A DNA stretch of 64,000 bases from Bacillota bacterium (lineage in GTDB: Bacteria > Bacillota > Clostridia > Acetivibrionales > DSM-1351), in NCBI GenBank assembly GCA_023444055.1, contig JAEZRV010000064.1:1-64000 (forward strand), written 5' to 3'. The translations under genes and the position numbers were made by a program. Under the pieces are notes generated by a model, which was given only the letters and a program-made list of their open reading frames with translations, was not told where the DNA came from and made no database searches. The stretch's first letter is position 1. Each line of letters opens with the position of its first letter. Below, piece by piece: positions 21,201 to 28,466 of the stretch.

Positions 21201-21753
21201 TAATTACTTTGCAGGTTATTTAAAAGCAGAAGGTCTCGTAAAAGTGAAGTGTCTGAATTTTTCATCATGGCGTAATCTGGGTATGAGCCAAAATGTCGAT
21301 TTTGGAGTAATCAGTAATAAAAAAGGTTTCTGTGAAATGGAAATCAAACAAGGATTGTTATCAATAGATTTTGCAAATAGGCTTGAACCATATAGATTAT
21401 TCATTGGATTGGATAGTAAAAAAGATACAATAGCGAAATACATTAATAAAACAGATGAATGCAAAATTGTTTCTCAAATTGAAATTGATGATGTAAAAGA
21501 AGAGGCTGTTTTAACTATGACAGAAGAAAAGCTATCTGCAATTTGGAGAGAATTATTGAACGTAAGAGCTAAACAAAATGATGATTTTTTTGAATTAGGT
21601 GGTAAGTCAATTACTGCAATGAAGTTGGTATCACGCATAAGAGATGAGTTTAAAGTGAGAATTACTATTAAGCATGTATTTTCAGCATGTACATTAATGG
21701 AAATGGCTAAATTTATTGAAAATTCGGTTGATGAAAGTCGTAATATATTATAA
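18217..21753 (+). CDS. Acyl-adenylating ligase-ketoreductase-carrier protein (A-KR-T)
   Basis: An 1178-residue protein with three parts. Residues 1 to about 600 are an AMP-forming acyl ligase of the kind used for loading PKS/NRPS lines, with FTSGSTGMPKG from residue 192 and a WMPLEHPGGVLMAH segment in place of amino-acid pocket features. Residues about 610-1010 are a two-part ketoreductase: a degenerate Rossmann half, then GGLGGIG from about residue 835, FSSTNS and AAYSSAN with catalytic Ser and Tyr. The carrier domain ends the protein, with Ser1131 in ELGGKSI. The order A-KR-T matches modules that load an alpha-keto acid and reduce it to an alpha-hydroxy acid. Here it could supply a starter, or form a split ester-forming module with the terminal C-like domain of the NRPS. 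The ATG has no obvious ribosome site; see the leader ORF just upstream. Confidence 0.88.
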   Translation: MNKINTKDQEPKMAYIEAAPLNVDDENITMVDVFHKAVGLNCNEKITYYNAEGDMSQYTYSELEIISRKILTNMRSKGLKRGDKVIFQFSTGKDFVEVFWASMFGGFIPVPLNYMTSPNENLNEAKLLKNIWNLLGESKIIISEDGYKDYIKTCTELGIGEEYLISVAELKAESELGEVTALESDEMAIIFFTSGSTGMPKGVVQTNRAIVMREIGVIQLNNLKKEVNLNWMPLEHPGGVLMAHFRAIMLGSEIIQVDKEYILENPIKWLDLLDQYRVGYSWAPHFAYVLINEELEKKNDYSWDLSSVTMLLNGGEMVNEQGARRFLELLQKYHLSEKAMVPSWGMAETCSGVLYNKEFTLDKRSGIQTIKKVSNSSSVIFSELDKDAINITEIGVPIPGISIRIVDSNNVILPEANLGRFQLKGYSVTKEYYKNPYVNGVSFTKDGWLITGDLGFIYDGKMTMTGREKDIIIINGLNYNNVEIETVIEDNTAVVKTFTAVCTVRDDTCSTDKIALFFVPQSKEKILDLCSSIRECANKRMRLKIDYLIPLKEDDIPKTNLGKIQRAKLGQCFMNGKFNNVLMMLEEKINLNKVTDWIYKEKFIEQELGEKEVQTHKNILVFCDDNLQCKNLVEEISSSGNRVIKVKNTMGDTSFVNDYISVDFSNYDKVSCLADEFNKNNIDTILYCSSFVREPSSTQDLIYDQQCFFRGFFHVCKTIVNKINSVNKIVIVTNKLVQVENEHPNYTMGNIVGLFKCFAEECTQLKCFHIDVDDITNIDNITQMINTILGNNMKQQEIILRNGKKFILKLEKVNNSTQEIQKEGFVKNGCYVITGGLGGIGFELAKYLIQRYDSSIILFGRSKVTEDNNKSAKLEILKKLTENVVYYSCEVDDEENMEKFIKDAEDMFSRSINGIFHSAGLGNLEEHWKNVEDRLIKNMSFDLMEKMNKAKIYGSFALYNIAKKRKDVVLNLFSSTNSFWGSVSFAAYSSANSFVNYFAGYLKAEGLVKVKCLNFSSWRNLGMSQNVDFGVISNKKGFCEMEIKQGLLSIDFANRLEPYRLFIGLDSKKDTIAKYINKTDECKIVSQIEIDDVKEEAVLTMTEEKLSAIWRELLNVRAKQNDDFFELGGKSITAMKLVSRIRDEFKVRITIKHVFSACTLMEMAKFIENSVDESRNIL

Positions 21754-22219
21754 ATGCTCTTTTTGAATTGCTTTTACTTTTATTTAAAATAACTTCGAGG
21801 CTCACACAAATAGAAGAATCAATATTATTTATCATACTTTGGAAATAATATAATAAATAATATTGGACAAACTACGAGAAGCAAACTTGATACCGCTGGG
21901 AATTGACTGAAATATGTTGTCAAAATTTTATTTTAGGTTTGAAAGAATCCTGAGTGAAATGTTTGTAGCTACCATCCTATATCTAATTTCGCTCTATGTA
22001 AAAATGAATATTCTACTTCAGATGTTTCTTTGATGCGAAAGCATTATATAGTAAATTTTACACCAATATAAAATACTCTCCTATTTCACCGTTATATACT
22101 ATAAAGAAGGAGTTATATAGGGCTTGCTGAAAGAAACTAAATATACTGAAACTACTGACTTTGAAGGCTATTTATGGTAAAATATATACAAGAGAAACAA
22201 TAAAATCTAGTTAAAAACC
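21754..22219 (+). other. Non-coding stretch between NRPS locus and transposase remnant
   Basis: No gene is visible in 466 bp. It holds a perfect 13-bp inverted repeat (next entry) and a short run of codons at about 21864-21908 reading LDKLREANLIPLGID followed by a stop, which may be debris of a lost gene. The composition and the neighbouring transposase remnant suggest a rearranged boundary. Confidence 0.5.
21820..21865. repeat. Perfect 13-bp inverted repeat
   Basis: CAATATTATTTAT at 21820-21832 and its exact complement ATAAATAATATTG at 21853-21865, with a 20-base loop. It lies about 70 bp after the A-KR-T gene. There is no T-run after it, so it is not a typical terminator; it could still be a weak 3' hairpin or a mobile-element scar. 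Confidence 0.55.
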
Positions 22220-23181
22220 TTGCATGTGGAGACAAAAATTTATAAAAATATTAGCCGTCAAATATTTCTTTCTGATGATTTCTTTCTTCCCTTTGGAGGA
22301 AAACTAAATAGCGAGAATCGCTGGGTTAAATTGGCACAAATAATCCCGTGGTGGGAGTTTGAAAAGCGTTACTCAAAATGCTTTAAAGCTACAAATAGAG
22401 GTGGAAAAGCTTTGCCAGTAAGAGTTGCTCTTGGTACTCTGATAATTCAGGCTAAAATGAATCTGACAGACCCAGAAGTTGTTGAACAGATAATGGAAAA
22501 CCCATAGTATCAGTACTTTATTGGTTTTGAGCGGTTTAATGATCGTGAAGAACCTTTTGATTCATCTATGCTAGTATATTTTCGGAAGCGATTGAATAAA
22601 GAAATTTTAATGGAAGCAAACGAAATTATCGCTAAGAAGGTTGCAGCGGATGCAATGCCTAATAAAGATAAAGATGATAATAATGATGGTACAGGAGCAA
22701 ATGGAAGTCAAAATAAATTGGAAGACGACAATTCAGTAGAAAATCACAGTAATGATGGAAAAGCGACATTCTCAAAAGGAGATGAAGAATCTTTAGAAGA
22801 AGCAGTTTGGGAGAATCATGGATATTTGATACTTGATGCAACCTGTGCCCCAAGTGACATACGATACACTATTGACCTTAGATTGTTGAATGAATCACGA
22901 GAGAAACTAGAAAAGATAATTGATGTACTTCATCAGCCAGATGCAAGAACAAAAGTTAAACCAAGAACCTATAGAGAAAAAGCCCGTAAAGACTATTTGG
23001 CAATAGAAAAGCAAAGAAATACGCAGTTGAGAACTACAAAACACGATTTGGTTTTTATCCTGAGGTGGTCTTAGCTGACACGATTTTTAGAAACCAAGTA
23101 AACCGGGAATTCTTAAAATCATTAGGAATCAGAAAACCTTGTTCAATTAAAATACGGTCACTTAATGTTAAATGTTTTTGA
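22220..23181 (+). pseudogene. Decayed IS1182/IS5-type transposase
   Basis: A broken transposase of the DUF772 (IS1182) group. The N-terminal part (22220-22507, TTG start) reads IIPWWEFEKRY and ALGTLIIQ, then a TAG at 22505-22507 interrupts it. The same frame resumes with YQYFIGFERFNDREEPFDSS and later LILDATCAPSDIRY, including the first catalytic Asp. After ARKDYLAIEKQRN (about 23020) roughly 100 residues expected in the family are missing and the frame changes. The new frame reads RFGFYPEVVLADTIFRNQ and NREFLKSLGIR, then loses homology and ends at 23181. There is at least one nonsense codon, one frame change, one internal deletion and a lost C-terminus, so it is inactive. It separates the NRPS locus from the ger operon. 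Confidence 0.88.
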
Positions 23182-23595
23182 TTAAATTTCACGGATACCT
23201 CTTTCTGCACAGTCAGATTACCATGAAATTATTATATCTTCATCAAGTCAATGTGCACGACTAAATTCCACTTCGATAGAACACTGGAATTTAATCTTGC
23301 AAACTGGACGTTACTCTCACACAACCGGAATTTACTTTTTCATTTTACGTTCTATTAATATAGCATGATAAAGATTATTAGTTTTTTGTACGATTGCATA
23401 TCAAATGGAAAATATGGTAATAATTCTATTGAGTATAGCTTGAAAAATGTGAAGTTTACATTTCGTGCATTCATCGTTCTATTCGCATACCAAAAAGCTG
23501 CGGGCAGCTTTTCTTGGATATTGAGCAATAAAGCAATAGCCACACACTTTTTAATTACTAAATTTTTGTACCTAAAGTCGGCGTGGGAGGTTAGT
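23182..23595. other. Mobile-element debris and 5' region of the ger operon
   Basis: About 410 bp without a convincing gene. TAAATTCCA at 23262-23270 and TGGAATTTA at 23285-23293 form a perfect 9-bp inverted repeat, and a third copy CGGAATTTA lies near 23330; such repeated motifs resemble insertion-sequence ends. A short hairpin AAAAGCTGC-GG-GCAGCTTTT lies at 23493-23512. The gerA frame stays open upstream to 23365, but that stretch shows no family similarity. The operon promoter must lie here; I could not identify it with confidence. Confidence 0.45.
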
Positions 23596-25149
23596 ATGTA
23601 TAAATCATTTCGAAGAAAGAAACTTAAAGGCAGTAACAATACAAAACAAGAAAAAAGTATACAACAAAAGGAGTTAGTTGAGTCTCTAGATAGGAATATA
23701 TCATTCTTTATGGATATTTTTAAAAATGACGAGACTTTCATTGTTAGGGAAATTCAGAATAAGTGGTTAGAGGCTGCAAAATGCTGTATTATCTACATTG
23801 ATGGAATGGTAAATACTGAAATTGTTAATGAGAATATTATAGAGCCTATTCTTCGTAACGATTTATCAAAAGATATTGATTGTGACAATTTGTTGGAAGA
23901 ATTAAAGAAAAAAGTTATTGTATCAAATAATGTGACATTGGAGATCCAAATCAACAAAATTGTAAGTTCAGTTATTTATGGCGATACAATTTTGTTGTTA
24001 GAAGGATACAACAAAGCTCTAATTATTAGCTCAAAAGGCTGGCAGTCAAGAACTATTAGTGAACCTGAGTCAGCAAAAGTCGTTCGTGGACCTAGGGAAG
24101 GCTTTACAGAATCAATAATGATGAACTTGACTCTAGTGCGACGTAAAATAAAAAATCCTGATTTGAAATTTAAGTTTAGGGAAATTGGAGAAAGAACAAA
24201 TACAAAGACCTGTATTTGCTATATAGAAGGTTTGTCTTCCGATAGTGTATTGAAGGAACTGGAGCAGCGTCTGGATAAAATTGAAATTGATGGTATAATT
24301 GACTCCGGGTATATTCAGGAGCTAATCAAAGATGCACCTTATTCTCCATTTGAGACGGTAGGTTCAAGTGAAAGGCCGGATGTTGTAGCCGCAAAGCTTT
24401 TGGAAGGCAGAATAGCTCTGTTTGTTGATGGAAGTCCTTTTGTATTAACGGTTCCATATTTGGTGGTTGAGAATTTTCAAGCAAATGAGGACTACTATAA
24501 TAATTTTATCTTTGGTACGATGAATAGGCTTATTAGGGGCTTTACTGCAGTAACCTCTGTTGCTATTCCTGCATTATTCCTATCAGTTGTCGCTTACCAT
24601 CAGGAAATGCTGCCTACACCTATGTTGTTGAGTGTTGCTGCTGCAAGGCAGGGTGTTCCAATACCTACAGCAGTGTCTTTATTTCTTATGCTTTTTATAT
24701 TTGATATTTTGCGTGAGGTTGGTACTAGAATGCCAGCTCCTATTGGTCAAGCAGTAAATATCGTCGGAACGCTTGTATTGGGTCAAGCTGCTGTAGAAGC
24801 GCGATTGGTAAGTGCTCCCGTCATTATAATAACAGCTTTGACAGGAATTACAACCTTGATCAATATGAATTTTATATCTGCAACAATTATATTCAGAACT
24901 ATTTTCTTATTGGGAGCATCATTTTTAGGAGTATATGGATTCCTAGTGTGCTTTATTGCTATGTATCTACATTTAATGAGTCTACGCTCTTTCGGTGTAC
25001 CTTACATGATGAATGTCACTAGAGCTAAAAACCATGATGGGCAGGATGCATGGATTCGTGCACCTTGGTGGACTATGACCTTAAGACCTAAAATCGTTGC
25101 AGCGAAAAATTTAGTCAGGGAGTCACCTAGGAAAAGCAAGGAGAAATAG
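23596..25149 (+). CDS. gerKA: Spore germinant receptor subunit A (GerA/GerKA family)
   Basis: A 517-residue membrane protein of the GerA family, the A subunit of the receptor complex in the inner spore membrane that senses nutrient germinants. The N-terminal 270 residues are soluble, with SLDRNISFFMDIF and a conserved ESIMMNLTLVRRKI segment. Several membrane helices follow (about residues 300-480) and a basic tail. I chose ATG 23596 because GGGAGG lies five bases before it and the length then matches the family; the frame is open further upstream but without homology. It is the first gene of a gerA-gerC-small ORF-gerB operon, with gerC starting six bases after the stop. The gerK name is by operon type only. 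Confidence 0.93.
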   Translation: MYKSFRRKKLKGSNNTKQEKSIQQKELVESLDRNISFFMDIFKNDETFIVREIQNKWLEAAKCCIIYIDGMVNTEIVNENIIEPILRNDLSKDIDCDNLLEELKKKVIVSNNVTLEIQINKIVSSVIYGDTILLLEGYNKALIISSKGWQSRTISEPESAKVVRGPREGFTESIMMNLTLVRRKIKNPDLKFKFREIGERTNTKTCICYIEGLSSDSVLKELEQRLDKIEIDGIIDSGYIQELIKDAPYSPFETVGSSERPDVVAAKLLEGRIALFVDGSPFVLTVPYLVVENFQANEDYYNNFIFGTMNRLIRGFTAVTSVAIPALFLSVVAYHQEMLPTPMLLSVAAARQGVPIPTAVSLFLMLFIFDILREVGTRMPAPIGQAVNIVGTLVLGQAAVEARLVSAPVIIITALTGITTLINMNFISATIIFRTIFLLGASFLGVYGFLVCFIAMYLHLMSLRSFGVPYMMNVTRAKNHDGQDAWIRAPWWTMTLRPKIVAAKNLVRESPRKSKEK

Positions 25150-25154
25150 CCTAT

Positions 25155-26309
25155 ATGCAAAAAATAAGAATCACCATGCTAATATTTGCAATTTTACTAA
25201 GTTTGATATTTACTTCGGGCTGTTGGAATTATAAAGAAGTAGATCAATTCGCAATTGTTGCAGGAGTGGCTATTGATAAGGGAATGAAAGAACAATTTCT
25301 AATGACAGTGGAAATTATCCAGATTAGTGGTGGTAAGGATTCAAAAACAACGTCAAAAATTGTGGCAGCCGAAGGAAAAACAATGTTTGATGCCGCAAGA
25401 AATATAATATCGCTAACAGGGAAAAGACTTTATTGGAGTCATTCAAAGGTTATTATTATAAGTAAAGAAATAGCCAGTGAAGGTTTAATTAAAGTTATTG
25501 ATTGGTATAACCGCGACTCAGAGACGCGAGAGGATGTTAATATCTTGATTTCTGAAGATGCATCTGCTAAAGAAATATTTAAAGGACAGGTAGCCACAGA
25601 AAATATCATATCTCTTGCATTGGGTGAAATGATAAAAAACCATGTGAGTTTAAATAAAGCACCTATAACAGATATGTTAATGTTTGATATGAATGAACAG
25701 ACGAAAAGTAAAACAGCAGTAATTCCTACAGTAATTCTAAAACAGGTTGATGGAAAAATAATGCCTCATATTATGGGGACTGCAATTATTAAGGAAGATA
25801 AATTGGTAGGTTTTCTGAATGGTGAAGAAACAAAAGATTTGCTTTTCATTAGAAATGAGATTAAAGGTGGGATATTAATTGAAGAAATGAAATCAAAAAA
25901 AGAATCCACCTTCGTCTCTCTTGAAATATTTAATAGTAAAACAAAAGTTACTCCTGTTGTAAATGGTAAGGATATTCAAATAAACTTAGAAACTAAAACA
26001 ACAGTTGCTATTGACGAAATAGGTGGCAAAGAAAATTTTATTGATGAGGAAGGACAAAAAAAACTGGAATAAAGTGCTGAAAATACGTTAAAAGAACGTA
26101 TGGAAGCTTTAATTAAGAAAGTTCAGTCAGAATATGGCGCAGATATATTTGGATTTGGTGTAAAGTTGCATGAAGACAAAGCAGAAGAGTGGAACAAAGT
26201 GGAGAATAATTGGGAAGAAGTTTTTAAAGATTTGAAGGTGAACATTAAAACCAACGTGAATATAAAGGGTAGTGCCTTGTTATCAAAGACTTTTGGAGAA
26301 GGTGATTAA
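25155..26309 (+). pseudogene. gerKC: Germinant receptor lipoprotein GerC, interrupted by an in-frame stop
   Basis: Ger(x)C-family lipoprotein, the C subunit of the receptor. A signal peptide with lipobox TSGC (residues about 20-23) precedes CWNYKEVDQFAIVAG, the family N-terminus. The frame stops at TAA 26070-26072 after 305 residues. The same frame then continues with ENTLKERMEALIKKV and EYGADIFGFGVKLH, which is the typical C-terminal domain, up to 26309. Without the stop the protein would be 384 residues, the normal length. One base change (for example AAA to TAA) explains it. No other damage is seen in the gene, so the mutation looks recent, or it is a sequencing error. A truncated protein without the C-terminal third would be unlikely to work. 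Confidence 0.85.
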
Positions 26310-26314
26310 CAGGT

Positions 26315-26524
26315 ATGTGTATATTGGTAATTATAGCGTATTCTTTATTAATAATTATTGAAGTAAAACCATTATACAAGAAAAAACTGTGGCATGATTT
26401 TTGGGTATATATTGCATTGGGTATTTTTTCATTTACAATTGCTCTTTTAATATGCTTTGATGTAAAGATCCCGAGCCCTTCTAAGCCAATTCAGGAATTT
26501 ATTACTGCTATATTTGGAAAGTAG
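26315..26524 (+). CDS. Small membrane protein in the ger operon
   Basis: A 69-residue protein with two likely membrane helices (ILVIIAYSLLIIIEV and VYIALGIFSFTIALLICF). It lies between gerC and gerB, five bases after the first and five before the second, and so is part of the operon. Small membrane proteins occur in some ger operons, but I do not recognise this one as a named family. The ribosome site before the ATG is weak, so translation may be coupled to gerC. Confidence 0.6.
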   Translation: MCILVIIAYSLLIIIEVKPLYKKKLWHDFWVYIALGIFSFTIALLICFDVKIPSPSKPIQEFITAIFGK

Positions 26525-26528
26525 GTTT

Positions 26529-27623
26529 ATGATGCAAAAAGAGCAAATTACAGACAAGGAAGCAATATTTGTTTTAGTTGTATTTATTTTGGGGAGCTCA
26601 CTCATTATCGGTATTGGAGGAGAGGCTAAGAATGATAAATGGATTGCTGGAATAGTGGGAATTATAATGTCTATTCCTATGTTACTTGTATATTCAAGAA
26701 TACTATCTCTATTTCAAGGAAAAGATTTATTTGATATTCTTAATATTACACTGGGCAAAGTAATTGGTAAAATTGTTGCTATAATATATATATGGTATGC
26801 TTTTCACGTAGGTGCACTAGTACTTCGTAATTTTTCTGAATTTGTTAACACAGTGGCAATGCCTGAAACTCCCATGCTTGTACCAATGCTATGTTTGGGA
26901 ATATTGTGCATTTTTGCAGTAAGCCTAGGTATAGAGGTAATGGGAAGAACTACTGCATATTTTCTTCCTATCGTGTTATTCACTTTAGTCGTAGTACAAA
27001 TATTTGTAGTACCACAACTTCATTTTAACTATTTAAAGCCTATTTTAGGAAATGGGCTTAGCACTATTTTGAGAGGCGGATTTTCGACTTTTTCATTTCC
27101 TTTTGGTGAAACGGTATTATTTATTGGCGTTTTTTCTTCATTGATAACCAAAAAGTCACCTCGTAAGGTTTATCTTTGGGGACTATTATTTTCGGGAGTT
27201 ATTATAATTGCTACTACAATCAGAAATATCACAGTGCTGGGTAATATGCTTGGCAGTTATTACTTTCCGTCGTATGCAGCTGTAAGCAGGATTAAAGTTG
27301 GTGATTTTCTAGAAAGAATAGAAGTAACTGTAGCTATTGTATTTGTATTTTGTGCTTTCATAAAACTCTCAATTTGTTTGTTAGTGGCATGTAAAGGGAT
27401 TAGTAAGTTGTTCAATCTAAAGGCTTACAAATCTATAGTTATACAAACCGGATTGTTAATGATTTATTTTAGTTATACAGTTTATGAAAGTAGCATGCAG
27501 ATGCAATATTGGGCTTTTAAAGTTTATCCCTATTATGCTTTCCCTATGCAAGTAATATTGCCTATTATCATTTGGGTTTTAGCAGAGATAAAAGTAAGAA
27601 AAAATAAACAAGTAATTTTATAG
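26529..27623 (+). CDS. gerKB: Germinant receptor permease-like subunit B (GerB/GerKB family)
   Basis: A 364-residue polytopic membrane protein of the spore germination permease family (APC superfamily), subunit B of the receptor. It begins ITDKEAIFVLVVFILGSSLIIG, the usual first helix, and has about ten membrane segments with IGVFSSLI and NITVLG between them. ATG 26529 or 26532 follows GTAGG; an upstream TTG at 26514 overlaps the preceding gene and is less likely. It is the last gene of the operon. Confidence 0.92.
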   Translation: MMQKEQITDKEAIFVLVVFILGSSLIIGIGGEAKNDKWIAGIVGIIMSIPMLLVYSRILSLFQGKDLFDILNITLGKVIGKIVAIIYIWYAFHVGALVLRNFSEFVNTVAMPETPMLVPMLCLGILCIFAVSLGIEVMGRTTAYFLPIVLFTLVVVQIFVVPQLHFNYLKPILGNGLSTILRGGFSTFSFPFGETVLFIGVFSSLITKKSPRKVYLWGLLFSGVIIIATTIRNITVLGNMLGSYYFPSYAAVSRIKVGDFLERIEVTVAIVFVFCAFIKLSICLLVACKGISKLFNLKAYKSIVIQTGLLMIYFSYTVYESSMQMQYWAFKVYPYYAFPMQVILPIIIWVLAEIKVRKNKQVIL

Positions 27624-27795
27624 CTTTTCTGATGGAACGCTAATTGTATTGATGCACGAAATTTCCTTTCAGCTATAAATAGGTATACAGACTACAAATA
27701 ACGAGACACTTGAAGAAATAGAAATAGATAGAGTTACTGATATTGCTTAAAATATTGAGAAATGAAGCAGCAGAGCCAAACGACAGCCGACTTAA

Positions 27796-28146
27796 TTATC
27801 TTTTACCACCTTGAATAACTCGTATCTCAACGGCTTGTTGCTCAACTGTGTTACTAACACCATCTAGCTTTGATTCTAATCTGTCAAATTTACTGTCTAA
27901 CTGTTTATATCCATCAAATAAAGCACTAGTTTTAATTGAAAGCTCATTTTCGAGAGATGTAACTTGATTGCCTATTTTTTTGATTTCAGCTGTATTTTGA
28001 TCCACTTTTGCAGTAATTTCTGTTCTGAAATCAAGCATATCTGTTTTGAAATCAAGCATATCTGTTTTGAAACCCGTCATTTCTTTTCTGAATTCTGTAA
28101 ATTCTAAATACATTTTAGTAATTAAATCATATATTTTTTCATCCAT
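27796..28146 (-). CDS. Small coiled-coil protein of unknown function
   Basis: A 116-residue, highly charged and mostly helical protein. A clear AGGAGGTGAAC ribosome site lies before the ATG at 28146. The middle contains a heptad-like repeat, GFKTDML-DFKTDML-DFRTEI, encoded by a 21-bp tandem repeat at about 28020-28075, followed by further coiled coil (DGYKQLDSKFDRLESKLDG). There is no signal peptide or membrane segment. It is a stand-alone gene, divergent from prkA. I do not recognise a specific function; coiled-coil assembly is the only inference. Confidence 0.75.
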   Translation of the reverse strand: MDEKIYDLITKMYLEFTEFRKEMTGFKTDMLDFKTDMLDFRTEITAKVDQNTAEIKKIGNQVTSLENELSIKTSALFDGYKQLDSKFDRLESKLDGVSNTVEQQAVEIRVIQGGKR

Positions 28147-28466
28147 GTTTGTTCACCTCCTTTTATAAAAGTTTATCATATTCAATAAAGAATTTAAATA
28201 TACAAAATTGATATTTACAAATAAAAGTTAGTTTCCCAAGTTACCTATTCAACATAAAAAGTTTATCAGTAGTATATTCGCTCTGTATAAAAAAATTATT
28301 TTTATTCTTAAATAAAAAATTTCTTTTTAAGTTATTAACTTGTCTAATTGATAATATTATGAAAAAAGAGTACATATATTTTAAAATGAAATACTTTATT
28401 TTAAAAGAAAATAATTATTATTTAATTAGAAAACATCTACAACTAGCCAAAAAGGGAGGTTTTTGA
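28147..28466 (+). other. AT-rich divergent intergenic region before prkA
   Basis: 320 bp of very AT-rich DNA between the coiled-coil gene (minus) and prkA (plus). It holds a sigma-E-like promoter at 28352-28380 and the ribosome site of prkA (AAAGGGAGG). Nothing else is recognised. Confidence 0.6.
28352..28380 (+). promoter_or_regulatory. Sigma-E-like sporulation promoter of prkA
   Basis: TAATATT at 28352-28358 fits the -35 consensus KMATATT exactly. CATATATT at 28373-28380 matches six of eight positions of the -10 consensus CATACAMT. The spacer is 14 bases. The predicted transcript starts about 80 bp before the prkA ATG. In Bacillus prkA, yhbH and spoVR are mother-cell genes under sigma-E, so the site agrees with known biology. 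Read by eye. Confidence 0.6.

Noticed and set aside
23365..23595. N-terminal extension of the GerA protein by 77 residues
   Set aside because: The frame is open, but there is no similarity to the family and a good ribosome site precedes the internal ATG at 23596.
28147..28466. Riboswitch or T-box before prkA
   Set aside because: No conserved riboswitch core or T-box motif could be found; the region is AT-rich with only a promoter-like pattern.
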